This document shows positions 1 to 8,216 of a stretch of 64,000 nt of DNA, one piece after another; the stretch's first letter is position 1, and the number at the start of each line of letters is the position of its first letter. Made by a program: the position numbers and the translations under genes. The notes beneath the pieces were generated by a model that worked only from the letters and a program-made list of their open reading frames with translations, searched no databases and was not told where the DNA came from. The stretch is from Streptomyces fagopyri (GTDB lineage: Bacteria; Actinomycetota; Actinomycetes; Streptomycetales; Streptomycetaceae), in NCBI RefSeq assembly GCF_009498275.1, contig NZ_CP045643.1, forward strand, positions 3,844,001 through 3,908,000. Direction: 5' to 3'.

Positions 1-256
1 CGCGGGCGGGCGTGTGCTCGCGCACCGCGGGAATCGTGCGGGGGGCCTGGGAGAGGGGGTAGGTCCGGGTGGGCGAGGCGGACGCGGAGGACCGGCTCGC
101 CGAGGACACGTTCGCCCCGGTCCGGCCGTCGTCGCCGGAGGGCCACAGCATCACGGCCGCCACCACGGCGCCCGCCGCCGCCACCGCCGCGGCGGCCGTC
201 AGCGCCGGCCGCCTCCCGCTCCGCACCGGCGCCCGTCGCCGCCTGCCCGTGCTCAC
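1..256 (-). CDS. N-terminal part of a secreted protein, possibly a GH20 beta-N-acetylhexosaminidase (cut by window edge)
   Basis: Only the first 85 or so codons lie in the window. The reading starts at a GTG at 256-254, preceded by an AAAGG-type ribosome binding site about eight bases upstream. The protein opens with a basic stretch (STGRRRRAPVRSGRRP), then an Ala/Val-rich hydrophobic segment, which reads as a signal peptide or membrane anchor, then a Ser/Ala-rich linker. After the linker comes the phrase PRTIPAVREHTPAR, which resembles the start of the non-catalytic N-terminal domain of bacterial family 20 hexosaminidases. Export is well supported. The enzyme name rests on one short motif, so the rest of the gene would be needed to settle it. 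Confidence 0.6.
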   Translation of the reverse strand, partial: MSTGRRRRAPVRSGRRPALTAAAAVAAAGAVVAAVMLWPSGDDGRTGANVSSASRSSASASPTRTYPLSQAPRTIPAVREHTPAR

Positions 257-511
257 CGCACCACGCCTTTCACGATCACGCTCGCACCCCGGCCGTCGGG
301 GCCCGCACCTTCACGTACGCATCCCACACCTCGAACACCTCATGTCGTACACCCCCCTCGTGAACCACGGTCCCCTTCCCCGCCACAACCGTCCACCGCA
401 CGTTCCGAAACTCTCCCGTCCGGGTGAAATTCAGGCATCGGACGGACAGCTCTCGTCAATCGTCGATACCGTGGCAGCACACTTCTCACTTCATCCCCTG
501 CCGCACCACAC

Positions 512-1168
512 GTGACGTCCGAAGGGCGCCACGGCACGCACCCGTCGCCACCCCATCGCCGAGGACCCACGCTGCCCGCGCACCGTCTCCCACGCCTCCC
601 CGGCCAGGTCGCCCTACCCGAGCAGAAGAGCGCGCGACCGTCCCCGGCGCGCCTCCAGCACTTCAACGGCGCGCCCGCCGACGACGTCGAGCGCGCCCTG
701 CTCACGTGCTGCCGCAATCCGCGCTGGGCCCGCCGGCTCGCCGCCCACCGGCCCTACCCGGACCTGGAAGCCCTGCTGGCCGCGGCCGACGAGGCGGCGT
801 ACGACCTCACGCCCGGCGATCTCGCCGAAGCGCTCGCCGGCGAGTCGCTCACCCCGCTCCCGGACGGCGGCTACCTCGCCGCCCACACCGCGCTGAGCGC
901 CGCGTACGCCGCGTACGAGAGCCGCTTCGGGCATGTGTTCGTCATCTGTCTGGACGGCATAGCCCCCGACGAAGCCGTCGACCAGGTCCTCGGCGCCATC
1001 CGGTCACGATTGACGAACGATCGGGAGGAGGAGCGGGTGACGACGGCGGACGAACTGCGCCGCCTCGCCCGGGGCCGTCTGGCCCGCCTGGTGCAGCACT
1101 TCGGCGCGCCGCCCGTACGGGAGCGCCCCCTCCAGGAGCGCCACGCTCAGAGCCGGCACGGCCCCTGA
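512..1168 (+). CDS. uraD: 2-oxo-4-hydroxy-4-carboxy-5-ureidoimidazoline (OHCU) decarboxylase
   Basis: This enzyme family catalyses the last step from urate to S-allantoin, decarboxylating OHCU in the cytoplasm. The 218-residue product carries the actinobacterial family pattern: HFNGAPADDVERALLTCC near residue 50, then a DEAAYDLTPGDLAEALAGES helix pair, ESRFGHVFVICLDG in the core, and a C-terminal helix (ERVTTADELRRLARGRLARL). The chosen GTG at 512 has no convincing ribosome binding site, and the first 45 residues are Pro/Arg-rich and unlike the family, so the true start may be a little downstream. It stands alone here, without a uricase or HIU-hydrolase gene beside it. Confidence 0.85.
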   Translation: MTSEGRHGTHPSPPHRRGPTLPAHRLPRLPGQVALPEQKSARPSPARLQHFNGAPADDVERALLTCCRNPRWARRLAAHRPYPDLEALLAAADEAAYDLTPGDLAEALAGESLTPLPDGGYLAAHTALSAAYAAYESRFGHVFVICLDGIAPDEAVDQVLGAIRSRLTNDREEERVTTADELRRLARGRLARLVQHFGAPPVRERPLQERHAQSRHGP

Positions 1169-1473
1169 CCCGGAGTCGACGGCTCCGGCTCCGTTCCGGC
1201 TCCCGCTCCATGAGCGCGGCCTCCGAGAACGCCGCCTCCAGGAGCACCGTCTCCGCACGAAGCAGCGCCCGCCACCCCTCACAGCGCCTTGATCGGCGTC
1301 CGCAGTAGCCCGTCCGTGCCTGATTGTCTGCCAGTTTGATCACATAGATAGGGCCGCTGTAAACGTTCCGACAAGTCGTCGCTACGATGGCCGGGGCCGG
1401 TGGACCGTACCCGGCCGGGCCGACCGACACAGAAGCCGGCAGGCCCCAATCCCCGCTCCCGGAGGGTTCTTCC
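1169..1473. other. Intergenic region upstream of sdhC
   Basis: This 305-base stretch between uraD and the succinate dehydrogenase operon holds no credible gene. It must contain the sdh promoter. The AT-richer segment around 1319-1365, including TTTGATCACATAGATA, is the likeliest place, but no clean -35/-10 pair could be fixed by eye. No Rex-type TGTGAAC operator was seen. Confidence 0.5.
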
Positions 1474-1854
1474 GTGCCGGCTGGAACGCTGTACCGCGGC
1501 CGGGAAGGAATGTGGTCCTGGGTGGCTCATCGAGTCACCGGCGTCCTCATCTTCTTCTTCCTGTTCGTACACGTGCTGGACACCGCTCTCGTCCGTGTCT
1601 CCCCCGAGGACTACGACAGGGTCGTGTCCACGTACAAGACGCCGATCGTCGCGCTGTTGGAGTACGGCCTCGTCGCCGCCATCCTCTTCCACGCGCTCAA
1701 CGGCCTGCGTGTCATCGCCGTCGACTTCTGGTCGAAGGGCCCGCGCTACCAGAAGCAGATGCTCTGGTCCGTCGTCGGTATCTGGGTCGTGCTGATGGCC
1801 GGGGCGCTCTACCCCGTCCTCGGGCACGCATTCCGCGAAGTCTTCGGGAGCTGA
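1474..1854 (+). CDS. sdhC: Succinate dehydrogenase, cytochrome b556 subunit SdhC
   Basis: SdhC is one of two membrane anchors that hold the SdhAB catalytic dimer to the cell membrane and carry haem and the quinone site. The 126-residue product has three transmembrane helices, with histidines in the first (FFFLFVHVLDTALV) and second (ILFHALNGLRVI) that fit haem ligation. The frame is open from 1387, but the GTG at 1474 is preceded by GGAGGG at 1461-1466 with ideal spacing and gives the family's usual N-terminus (PAGTLYRGREGMWSWVAHR). It is the first gene of sdhCDAB, and sdhD follows five bases after its stop. Confidence 0.96.
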   Translation: MPAGTLYRGREGMWSWVAHRVTGVLIFFFLFVHVLDTALVRVSPEDYDRVVSTYKTPIVALLEYGLVAAILFHALNGLRVIAVDFWSKGPRYQKQMLWSVVGIWVVLMAGALYPVLGHAFREVFGS

Positions 1855-1859
1855 CACAG

Positions 1860-2351
1860 ATGTCCACCACAGAGACCGCCGCTTCCGGCATCGGCCCCGT
1901 CGAGGGCGCGGGCGGGTTCTCGGCGTACGGCGTCGACAACCCGGCGCCGCTCATCGAGGCCCCGCGCAAGCGCACCAAGAAGACCCCGAAGTCGACCCGC
2001 GGCAATTTCGAGATGTACGGCTGGCTCTTCATGCGCCTGTCCGGCATCGTCCTGGTCGTCCTGGTCCTCGGCCACCTGCTCATCCAGCTCGTCCTCGACG
2101 GCGGCGTCTCCAAGATCGGCTTCGCGTTCGTCGCGGGCCGCTGGGCGTCCCCGTGGTGGCAGGCCTGGGACCTCGCGATGCTGTGGCTCGCCATGCTGCA
2201 CGGCGCCAACGGCCTGCGCACGGTCATCAACGACTACGCCGAGCGCGCGAACACCCGCCTGTGGCTCAAGGGCCTGCTCTACACCGCGACGGTGTTCACC
2301 ATCCTGCTGGGCACGCTGGTGATCTTCACCTTCGACCCGAACATCCGCTAG
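1860..2351 (+). CDS. sdhD: Succinate dehydrogenase, membrane anchor subunit SdhD
   Basis: This is the second membrane anchor of complex II, working with SdhC to bind quinone and haem. The 163-residue protein begins with a soluble, charged extension of about 45 residues ending in KRTKKTPKSTRGNFEMYGW. Three transmembrane helices follow; VLGHLLIQLVL and MLWLAMLHGANGLRTV contain histidines in haem- and quinone-site positions. The ATG at 1860 follows the sdhC stop by five bases, so translational coupling is likely. sdhA starts 24 bases downstream. Confidence 0.96.
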   Translation: MSTTETAASGIGPVEGAGGFSAYGVDNPAPLIEAPRKRTKKTPKSTRGNFEMYGWLFMRLSGIVLVVLVLGHLLIQLVLDGGVSKIGFAFVAGRWASPWWQAWDLAMLWLAMLHGANGLRTVINDYAERANTRLWLKGLLYTATVFTILLGTLVIFTFDPNIR

Positions 2352-2375
2352 GCACGGGGCTGAGGTAACCGACTC

Positions 2376-4130
2376 ATGCAGATCCACAAGTACGACACCG
2401 TCATCGTCGGCGCCGGCGGCGCCGGCATGCGCGCCGCCATCGAGGCGACGAAGCGCAGCCGCACCGCCGTGCTGACGAAGCTCTACCCCACCCGTTCCCA
2501 CACGGGCGCGGCGCAGGGCGGCATGGCCGCCGCGCTCGCCAACGTGGAGGAGGACAACTGGGAGTGGCACACCTTCGACACCGTCAAGGGCGGTGACTAC
2601 CTGGTCGACCAGGACGCCGCCGAGATCCTGGCGAAGGAGGCCATCGACTCGGTCCTCGACCTGGAGAAGATGGGCCTGCCGTTCAACCGGACGCCCGAGG
2701 GCCGGATCGACCAGCGCCGCTTCGGCGGTCACTCCCGCAACCACGGCGAGGCCCCGGTCCGCCGGTCCTGCTACGCCGCGGACCGCACCGGCCACATGAT
2801 CCTCCAGACGCTGTACCAGAACTGCGTCAAGGAGGGCGTGGAGTTCTTCAACGAGTTCTACGTGCTCGACCAGCTCATCACCGAGGTCGACGGCGTCAAG
2901 CGGTCCGCGGGTGTCGTCGCGTACGAACTCGCCACCGGCGAGATCCACGTCTTCCAGGCGAAGTCCGTGATCTACGCGTCCGGCGGCACCGGCAAGTTCT
3001 TCAAGGTGACGTCCAACGCGCACACCCTGACGGGTGACGGCCAGGCGGCGGTCTACCGTCGCGGGCTGCCGCTGGAGGACATGGAGTTCTTCCAGTTCCA
3101 CCCGACCGGCATCTGGCGCATGGGCATCCTGCTGACGGAGGGCGCCCGCGGTGAGGGCGGCATCCTCCGCAACAAGGACGGCGAGCGCTTCATGGAGAAG
3201 TACGCGCCGGTCATGAAGGACCTCGCGTCCCGTGACGTCGTGTCCCGCTCCATCTACACGGAGATCCGTGAGGGCCGCGGCTGCGGTCCCGAGGGCGACC
3301 ACGTCTACCTCGACCTCACCCACCTCCCGCCGGAGCAGCTCGACGCGAAGCTCCCGGACATCACCGAGTTCGCCCGTACGTACCTCGGCATCGAGCCCTA
3401 CACGGACCCGATCCCGATCCAGCCCACCGCGCACTACGCGATGGGCGGCATCCCGACGAACGTCCAGGGTGAGGTGCTGAGCGACAACACCACGGTCGTC
3501 CCGGGCCTGTACGCGGCCGGCGAGGTCGCCTGCGTGTCCGTGCACGGCGCCAACCGCCTGGGCACGAACTCGCTGCTGGACATCAACGTGTTCGGGCGCC
3601 GCGCGGGCATCGCCGCGGCCGAGTACTCGGCGAAGGCCGACTACGTCGAGCTGCCGGACAACCCGGCCTCGCAGGTCGTCGCGCAGGTCGAGCACCTGCG
3701 CGAGTCCACGGGCACGGAGCGGGTCGCGACCCTCCGCCTCGAACTGCAGGAGTGCATGGACGCCAACGTGATGGTGTTCCGCACCGAGCAGACGATCAAG
3801 ACGGCGGTCGAGAAGATCGCGGAGCTGCGCGAGCGCTACCGGAACGTCTCGATCCAGGACAAGGGCAAGCGGTTCAACACGGACCTGCTGGAGGCCATCG
3901 AGCTGGGCAACCTGCTCGACCTGGCCGAGGTCATGGCCGTCTCCGCGCTCGCCCGCAAGGAGTCCCGCGGCGGTCACTACCGCGAGGACTACCCGAACCG
4001 CGACGACGTCAACTTCATGCGCCACACCATGGCGTACCGCGAGGTCGGCGACGACGGCACCGAGTCCATCCGTCTCGACTACAAGCCGGTCGTCCAGACC
4101 CGCTACCAGCCGATGGAGCGTAAGTACTGA
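2376..4130 (+). CDS. sdhA: Succinate dehydrogenase flavoprotein subunit SdhA
   Basis: SdhA oxidises succinate to fumarate in the citric acid cycle and passes electrons to SdhB. The 584-residue product has the N-terminal dinucleotide motif [13 protein letters not shown] and the FAD-attachment sequence [11 protein letters not shown], where His42 is expected to carry covalent FAD. Substrate-site motifs are [14 protein letters not shown] and [13 protein letters not shown]. The length and C-terminal fold (ending YQPMERKY) are normal for the family. Its stop codon shares one base with the sdhB start (TGATG), so the two subunits are translationally coupled. Confidence 0.98.
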   Translation: MQIHKYDTVIVGAGGAGMRAAIEATKRSRTAVLTKLYPTRSHTGAAQGGMAAALANVEEDNWEWHTFDTVKGGDYLVDQDAAEILAKEAIDSVLDLEKMGLPFNRTPEGRIDQRRFGGHSRNHGEAPVRRSCYAADRTGHMILQTLYQNCVKEGVEFFNEFYVLDQLITEVDGVKRSAGVVAYELATGEIHVFQAKSVIYASGGTGKFFKVTSNAHTLTGDGQAAVYRRGLPLEDMEFFQFHPTGIWRMGILLTEGARGEGGILRNKDGERFMEKYAPVMKDLASRDVVSRSIYTEIREGRGCGPEGDHVYLDLTHLPPEQLDAKLPDITEFARTYLGIEPYTDPIPIQPTAHYAMGGIPTNVQGEVLSDNTTVVPGLYAAGEVACVSVHGANRLGTNSLLDINVFGRRAGIAAAEYSAKADYVELPDNPASQVVAQVEHLRESTGTERVATLRLELQECMDANVMVFRTEQTIKTAVEKIAELRERYRNVSIQDKGKRFNTDLLEAIELGNLLDLAEVMAVSALARKESRGGHYREDYPNRDDVNFMRHTMAYREVGDDGTESIRLDYKPVVQTRYQPMERKY

Positions 4131-4909
4131 TGGCTACCCCGACCCTCGACAAGGCGGACAGCGCCGGCCAGCCCGAGGCGGGCTTCGCCGACACGCCGTA
4201 CATCACCGCCACGTTCCGCATCCGCCGCTTCAACCCCGAGGTCTCGGCGGACGCGGTCTGGGAAGACTTCCAGCTGGAGATCGACCCGAAGGAGCGTGTC
4301 CTCGACGCGCTGCACAAGATCAAGTGGGACCAGGACGGCACGCTCACGTTCCGCCGTTCCTGCGCGCACGGCATCTGCGGTTCGGACGCCATGCGGATCA
4401 ACGGCAAGAACCGCCTTGCCTGCAAGACGCTGATCAAGGACATCAACCCCGAGAAGCCGATCACGGTCGAGGCCATCAAGGGCCTGACGGTGCTCAAGGA
4501 CCTCGTGGTCGACATGGACCCGTTCTTCCAGGCGTACCGCGACGTGATGCCCTTCCTCATCACGAAGGACACCAACGAGCCGACGCGCGAGCGTCTGCAG
4601 AGCGCCGAGGACCGCGAGCGCTTCGACGACACCACCAAGTGCATCCTCTGCGCGGCGTGCACGTCGTCCTGCCCGGTGTTCTGGAACGACGGGCAGTACT
4701 TCGGCCCGGCCGCCATCGTGAACGCGCACCGCTTCATCTTCGACAGCCGTGACGAAGCGGGCGAGCAGCGCCTGGAGATCCTCAACGACAAGGACGGCGT
4801 GTGGCGTTGCCGCACCACGTTCAACTGCACGGACGCCTGCCCGCGCGGTATCGAGGTCACGAAGGCGATCCAGGAGGTCAAGCGCGCGCTGATCACGCGT
4901 CGCTTCTGA
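4130..4909 (+). CDS. sdhB: Succinate dehydrogenase iron-sulfur subunit SdhB
   Basis: SdhB conducts electrons from SdhA flavin to membrane quinone through three iron-sulfur clusters, and all ligands are visible. The [2Fe-2S] site uses Cys78, Cys83 and Cys98 with Asp86 in the place that is also Asp in E. coli SdhB. The [4Fe-4S] site is CILCAACTSSCP (Cys171, 174, 177), with Cys181, and the last cluster uses Cys227, Cys233 and Cys237. The product is 259 residues. It is the last gene of sdhCDAB, and two hairpins follow within 160 bases. Confidence 0.98.
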   Translation: MATPTLDKADSAGQPEAGFADTPYITATFRIRRFNPEVSADAVWEDFQLEIDPKERVLDALHKIKWDQDGTLTFRRSCAHGICGSDAMRINGKNRLACKTLIKDINPEKPITVEAIKGLTVLKDLVVDMDPFFQAYRDVMPFLITKDTNEPTRERLQSAEDRERFDDTTKCILCAACTSSCPVFWNDGQYFGPAAIVNAHRFIFDSRDEAGEQRLEILNDKDGVWRCRTTFNCTDACPRGIEVTKAIQEVKRALITRRF

Positions 4910-4954
4910 TCCGCCTCCGCCCCGTCCGCCCGGCCCCGCCGCCGGCCGTACGGC

Positions 4955-4996
4955 GCCTCGGGCCCCGTTCCCCCTGGGGGGAGCGGGGCCCGAGGC
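4955..4996 (+). terminator. Hairpin terminator after sdhB
   Basis: A long GC-rich inverted repeat lies 45 bases after the sdhB stop: GCCTCGGGCCCCG on the left pairs with CGGGGCCCGAGGC on the right, with further pairing of CCCC/GGGG around a short loop. There is no T-tract, which is usual for Streptomyces terminators. Confidence 0.8.
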
Positions 4997-5026
4997 GTCT
5001 CCGCGGACGTGCTGTGCGGTCCTGCC

Positions 5027-5067
5027 CGTAGGGCCCCGCTCCCCCCAGAGGGGAACGGGGCCCTACG
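5027..5067. terminator. Second hairpin between convergent sdhB and TM2 gene
   Basis: CGTAGGGCCCCG pairs with CGGGGCCCTACG across a short C-rich/G-rich loop. It sits between the convergent sdhB and the TM2 gene ending at 5083, so it can serve both strands. With the preceding hairpin it forms a tandem pair. Confidence 0.78.
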
Positions 5068-5082
5068 GTGTGTGCGGGGCCG

Positions 5083-5346
5083 TCAGCCGCGCAGCACGCG
5101 GCCCTGCTTGTCGGTGCGGTCGTTGCTCGTGAAGAACAGGATCGCGTCGACCAGGGCCCAGATGCCGAGGCCGCCGCAGGTGAAGAGCTGGCCGAGCGCC
5201 ACGCCGGTGGAGCCGACGTAGAAGCGGCCGGCGCCGAAGCCGCCCAGGAACAGCTGGAGGACGCCCGCGACGATCTTGGACTTGTCGGAGTAGGGACGGC
5301 CCTGCGGGTCGTAACCGAAGGGGGCGTCAGGGGTGGGGACGGTCAT
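5083..5346 (-). CDS. TM2 domain-containing membrane protein (short paralogue)
   Basis: The 87-residue product has a short N-terminal tail with the motif YDPQGRPYSDKSKIVAGVLQ followed by two transmembrane helices joined by GRFYVGSTGVALGQ, the layout of TM2-domain proteins. The family has no settled biochemical role. The ATG at 5346 has AGGAGC about eight bases upstream, so the longer open frame to 5418 was not used. The C-terminus (DRTDKQGRVLRG) closely matches that of the TM2 gene at 5985-6440, so the two are paralogues flanking a DUF2752 gene. Confidence 0.88.
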   Translation of the reverse strand: MTVPTPDAPFGYDPQGRPYSDKSKIVAGVLQLFLGGFGAGRFYVGSTGVALGQLFTCGGLGIWALVDAILFFTSNDRTDKQGRVLRG

Positions 5347-5584
5347 GAAAGCTGCTCCTGGATGGCTGAAATACAACCGGAGCAGAGCGCTCCGGCCGGA
5401 GTCCAGGAGGGACCTCATGGCAGAGATCGCCCATGGATCGCGTGCACGTCATCCCCCCTGTGCCGTGGGAGCGTACGGAGATCGACGGACCCAAGGGGAG
5501 AGAAATAGATCAATCGTTCCCATCCCGTGATCATATTTCGGCCACTCACGGTCCCGGGATCAACCCGCCGACACGTCCCCGCGT

Positions 5585-5992
5585 CTAGACGAGGTTGCGG
5601 GCCACCGTCCACGCCACCGCCACGAGCAGTATCAACGCCTGCGTGCGCGGCCTCAGTTCGGGCCTCCAGCGGCGCCCACGCAGTCCCTCCGCGGCCCAGC
5701 GCGCGAGCAGCGCGAGGGCGAACGGCGAGGCGAGCAACAGCGCCCTGTTGTCCAGCCAGGCCCCGGCGAGGTGACCGTGCATCAGGTCGTACACCATGCG
5801 GGTCCCCCCGCAGGCCGGGCAGAGCAGTCCGGTGACCAGGTGGAACGGGCACCTGGGCAGGACATGGCCGGGCTGGTGCGGATCGGTGACGTACAGATAG
5901 CCCGCCCCGGCCGCCCCGGCGGCGAGCACCGCGAGGGGTGCCGCCGCCGGGTGCCGCAGCGCGACACCGCGCGCCGCGACGGAATCAGCCAC
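5585..5992 (-). CDS. DUF2752 family membrane protein
   Basis: The 135-residue protein carries the DUF2752 signature CPACGGTRM between transmembrane segments (residues roughly 18-36, 75-95 and 115-132). The two cysteines could bind metal or form a disulfide, but no function is established. Its start overlaps the stop of the upstream TM2 gene by eight bases (5985-5992), so they are co-transcribed and probably coupled. A second TM2 gene lies 238 bases downstream on the same strand. Confidence 0.88.
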   Translation of the reverse strand: MADSVAARGVALRHPAAAPLAVLAAGAAGAGYLYVTDPHQPGHVLPRCPFHLVTGLLCPACGGTRMVYDLMHGHLAGAWLDNRALLLASPFALALLARWAAEGLRGRRWRPELRPRTQALILLVAVAWTVARNLV

Positions 5993-6440
5993 GCAGGACC
6001 CGGCCCTCGGAGTCCGTCGCGCTGCTGCCCGTGAGCAGCATGATCCCGTCGATCAGGGACCAGATGCCGAGGCCCCCGCAGGTGAGGAGCTGGGCGACGC
6101 CGATGCCGACGCTGCCCATGTAGAAGCGCCCGATGCCGAGGGTGCCGAGGGTGAGCTGGAGGACACCGGCGACGATCTTCGACTTCTCGGAGTACGGGCG
6201 GCCGTAGGGGTCGTAGCCGTAGGGCGCGTTCGGGTCACCGGTGTAGGTGCCGGGCGGAACGGCGCCCATCGGGTAGCCGCCGGGCTGCGCGTACCCGTAC
6301 GGACCGGGCTGCTGGTAGGGGCCCTGCGGTCCGGGGCCGTACGGGCCGGGACCGCCGGGCGGAGTCGCGCCGGCGTGCGGATAGCCGTAGCCGGGCGGCT
6401 GGTTCGGGGGCTGCTGCGGCTGCTGCGGCTGTTCGGTCAA
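5985..6440 (-). CDS. TM2 domain-containing membrane protein (Pro/Gly/Gln-rich N-terminus)
   Basis: This 151-residue paralogue of the 5083-5346 gene has an 80-residue Pro/Gly/Tyr/Gln-rich cytoplasmic tail, then the shared YDPYGRPYSEKSKIVAGVLQ motif and two transmembrane helices with the GRFYMGSVGIGVAQ turn. The TTG start at 6440-6438 is chosen because AGGAGCC lies seven bases upstream; a longer frame reaches 6491. It is the first gene of the TM2-DUF2752 overlap. Tails of this kind are common in actinobacterial membrane proteins, and the role here is unknown. Confidence 0.86.
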   Translation of the reverse strand: MTEQPQQPQQPPNQPPGYGYPHAGATPPGGPGPYGPGPQGPYQQPGPYGYAQPGGYPMGAVPPGTYTGDPNAPYGYDPYGRPYSEKSKIVAGVLQLTLGTLGIGRFYMGSVGIGVAQLLTCGGLGIWSLIDGIMLLTGSSATDSEGRVLRG

Positions 6441-6701
6441 GGTGCTGGCTCCTGATAGGCGCGTACGTGGGGACGTAGGACTCATATTCAAAGTCGAAAA
6501 TCAGTCAGGCCATCTTGCAGCAGGAAACCCCCGGCGGAGAAGTGGGATTGTCCGCGGACGGGCGACGATCTCGCCCCAACCGCCGTTCCCGCGCCACGGA
6601 CACCGCTGGACACCACCGACGACGGGCCGGGCCTCGCCCCAATGAGTGACCCCACGGTCAGCCCTCGCGGGCGAAGGCGGACGAACACCTAATCTGACGG
6701 C

Positions 6702-7112
6702 ATGTCAGATGACGTGTCACATGAGCTGCTCGGCCTCGACAACGTACTGGTGCCGGTGGGTGACCTCGGCGCGGCGGTGAGTTTCTACGAACGGGCCGGG
6801 TTCCCGGTGGCGTTCCGGCTCGACGAGGCCGGGATCGCCCTGCTGAAGGTGGGCAAGGAGACACCGGGACTGCTGCTGCGCCTGGAGGACGAACTCAGCC
6901 CACGACCGCCGGTGTGGGCCTCGGCGCGGGTGTGGCTGGAGGTCCGGGACGCGCGCGCCACGGCCGACGCGCTGACCGCCGCCGGCATCCCGCCGCTCGC
7001 TCCCGTGTTCACGGTCGCCACCGGCAGGACCGTCGAGATCGCCGACCCCTGGGGCAACGTCATCGGCTTCACGGACTACACCAAGCGGCCCGAACTCGCG
7101 CGCCGCCCCTAG
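6702..7112 (+). CDS. VOC (glyoxalase/bleomycin-resistance fold) family protein
   Basis: The 136-residue product has the paired beta-alpha-beta-beta-beta layout of vicinal-oxygen-chelate proteins: LDNVLVPVGDLGAAVSFYER at the start and EIADPWGNVIGFTDYTKRPE at the end. The substrate cannot be told from sequence; members bind antibiotics or catalyse metal-dependent lyase, dioxygenase or isomerase reactions. No clear ribosome binding site precedes the ATG, and the upstream AATCTGACGG could instead be part of a promoter for a near-leaderless transcript. It stands alone, 177 bases before the membrane/DCC/TetR unit. Confidence 0.85.
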   Translation: MSDDVSHELLGLDNVLVPVGDLGAAVSFYERAGFPVAFRLDEAGIALLKVGKETPGLLLRLEDELSPRPPVWASARVWLEVRDARATADALTAAGIPPLAPVFTVATGRTVEIADPWGNVIGFTDYTKRPELARRP

Positions 7113-7216
7113 ACGCCCGACCCGGCGCCGGGCGACACCGGTCGCGACACCGAACGGCGCGGGGCATGCGCGGAGACAACGCGGGACGTGACGCCGGGCA
7201 CATCCCCGACGCTGAC

Positions 7217-7245
7217 TTGAACATGTTCAAAAGCAGGTCTACATT
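7217..7245 (+). promoter_or_regulatory. Promoter with operator 1 (palindrome TTGAACATGTTCAA over the -35 box)
   Basis: TTGAACATGTTCAA at 7217-7230 is a perfect 14-bp palindrome. Its left half is also a good -35 hexamer (TTGAAC), and TACATT at 7240-7245 lies 17 bases downstream as a -10 box. A regulator bound here would block the promoter of the 7290-8996 unit. The TetR-family protein encoded by the third gene is the obvious candidate. Confidence 0.7.
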
Positions 7246-7261
7246 CCTACTCGACAGCATT

Positions 7262-7275
7262 TTGAACGCGTTCAA
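7262..7275 (+). promoter_or_regulatory. Operator 2 (palindrome TTGAACGCGTTCAA)
   Basis: This second perfect 14-bp palindrome matches operator 1 in both arms (TTGAAC/GTTCAA) and differs only in the two central bases. The centres are 45 bases apart, and this site lies just downstream of the expected transcription start and 14 bases before the ATG at 7290. Two matched sites flanking a promoter fit cooperative repression. Confidence 0.68.
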
Positions 7276-7289
7276 GAAGGGGTGGGGAC

Positions 7290-7697
7290 ATGGACCTCAC
7301 GGTCGTCGCGTACGTCATCTATCTGCTGGTCAGCATCGCGCTGACGGTCTGGGTGGCACGCACGCTGAGCCACAACGGACGGATCTTCCTCTCCGACGTG
7401 CTGCACGGGAACGAGAAGCTCGCCGAAGCCGTCAACCACCTGCTGGTGGTGGGCTTCTACCTGGTCAATCTGGGCTTCGTCGCGCTCTACCTGAACGGGG
7501 ACGACGACATCGAGAACGCCCGCGGGGTCTTCGAGGCCCTGTCGACCAAGCTCGGCGTCGTCCTGCTCGTGCTCGGCGTCATGCACCTCGGCAACGTGTA
7601 CGTGCTCAACAGGATCCGCCGGCGGGGCGTGCTGGAGCGCGAGCAGCTGCCGCCCGTCGGACCGACGGACTGGGTCGCGCCCTCGGCCGGGGCGTGA
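7290..7697 (+). CDS. Small integral membrane protein of unknown function
   Basis: The 135-residue protein has three predicted transmembrane segments (residues about 3-22, 48-68 and 88-110) and a short soluble tail. I do not recognise a named domain. The start follows a GAAGGGG ribosome binding site. The stop codon overlaps the GTG of the DCC gene (GTGA), so the two are coupled, and the TetR gene follows. The paired palindromes upstream suggest that this gene, possibly with the DCC protein, is the main target of that regulator. Confidence 0.8.
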   Translation: MDLTVVAYVIYLLVSIALTVWVARTLSHNGRIFLSDVLHGNEKLAEAVNHLLVVGFYLVNLGFVALYLNGDDDIENARGVFEALSTKLGVVLLVLGVMHLGNVYVLNRIRRRGVLEREQLPPVGPTDWVAPSAGA

Positions 7698-8212
7698 CCC
7701 CGGTGGCCGCCTCCCCGGGCACTCGGGACCGGGACGCCGCGCGCGTCCCGGTCCGCGGGCTCACCGTTCTGTACGACGCGCAGTGCTCGCTGTGCGCCTT
7801 CCTGCGCGACTGGCTGGCCAAGCAGCCCCAACTGGTGCCACTGCGGCTGGTGCCGGCCGCCTCCGACGAGGCCCGGGGACTCTTCCCCGCGCTCGACCAC
7901 CGGGCCACCCTCGACGAGATCACCGTCGTGGGTGACTCCGGTCAGGTCTACCAGGGGGCCGCCGCCTGGGTCGTCTGCCTCTGGGCGCTGCGTGAGTACC
8001 GGGCGCTCGCGCACCGGCTGAGCACCCCGACGGGCGCCCTCCTCGCGAGGGGCGCGATGCTCGCGGCCGCCAAGTGGCGCGCGGGCCGGCGCCCCACCGG
8101 GGGATGGGGCGGGGAGACCTACCGCCGGAGCGAGGGATGGGTGTACGAGCCGACGATCGGATGGCTGTACAACCCTCCGGGCTGTGACGGCGGCGCCTGT
8201 TCCACTCGTTAG
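7694..8212 (+). CDS. DCC family thiol-disulfide oxidoreductase-like protein (DUF393)
   Basis: The 172-residue product has the DCC signature YDAQCSLCAFLRDWL at about residues 30-44, with a CxxC pair like the thioredoxin redox site. It ends with a Gly/Trp-rich tail containing further cysteines (PPGCDGGACS). The family is predicted to carry out thiol-disulfide exchange, but partners are unknown. The GTG at 7694 overlaps the stop of the membrane-protein gene by four bases, and the TetR gene begins four bases after its stop. Confidence 0.85.
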   Translation: MTPVAASPGTRDRDAARVPVRGLTVLYDAQCSLCAFLRDWLAKQPQLVPLRLVPAASDEARGLFPALDHRATLDEITVVGDSGQVYQGAAAWVVCLWALREYRALAHRLSTPTGALLARGAMLAAAKWRAGRRPTGGWGGETYRRSEGWVYEPTIGWLYNPPGCDGGACSTR

Positions 8213-8216
8213 GCTC

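Noticed and set aside
340..717. 125-codon minus-strand frame near the left edge
   Set aside because: It overlaps the uraD start on the other strand, is Arg/Gly-rich, and shows no domain or ribosome binding site.
1300..1473. Rex or other named operator upstream of sdhC
   Set aside because: No TGTGAAC...TTCACA-type palindrome is present. Nothing specific could be supported.
1809..4025. 738-codon open frame antisense to sdhA
   Set aside because: It is a shadow of the high-GC sdhA and sdhD codons and has His/Asp/Val/Arg-rich composition with no family resemblance.
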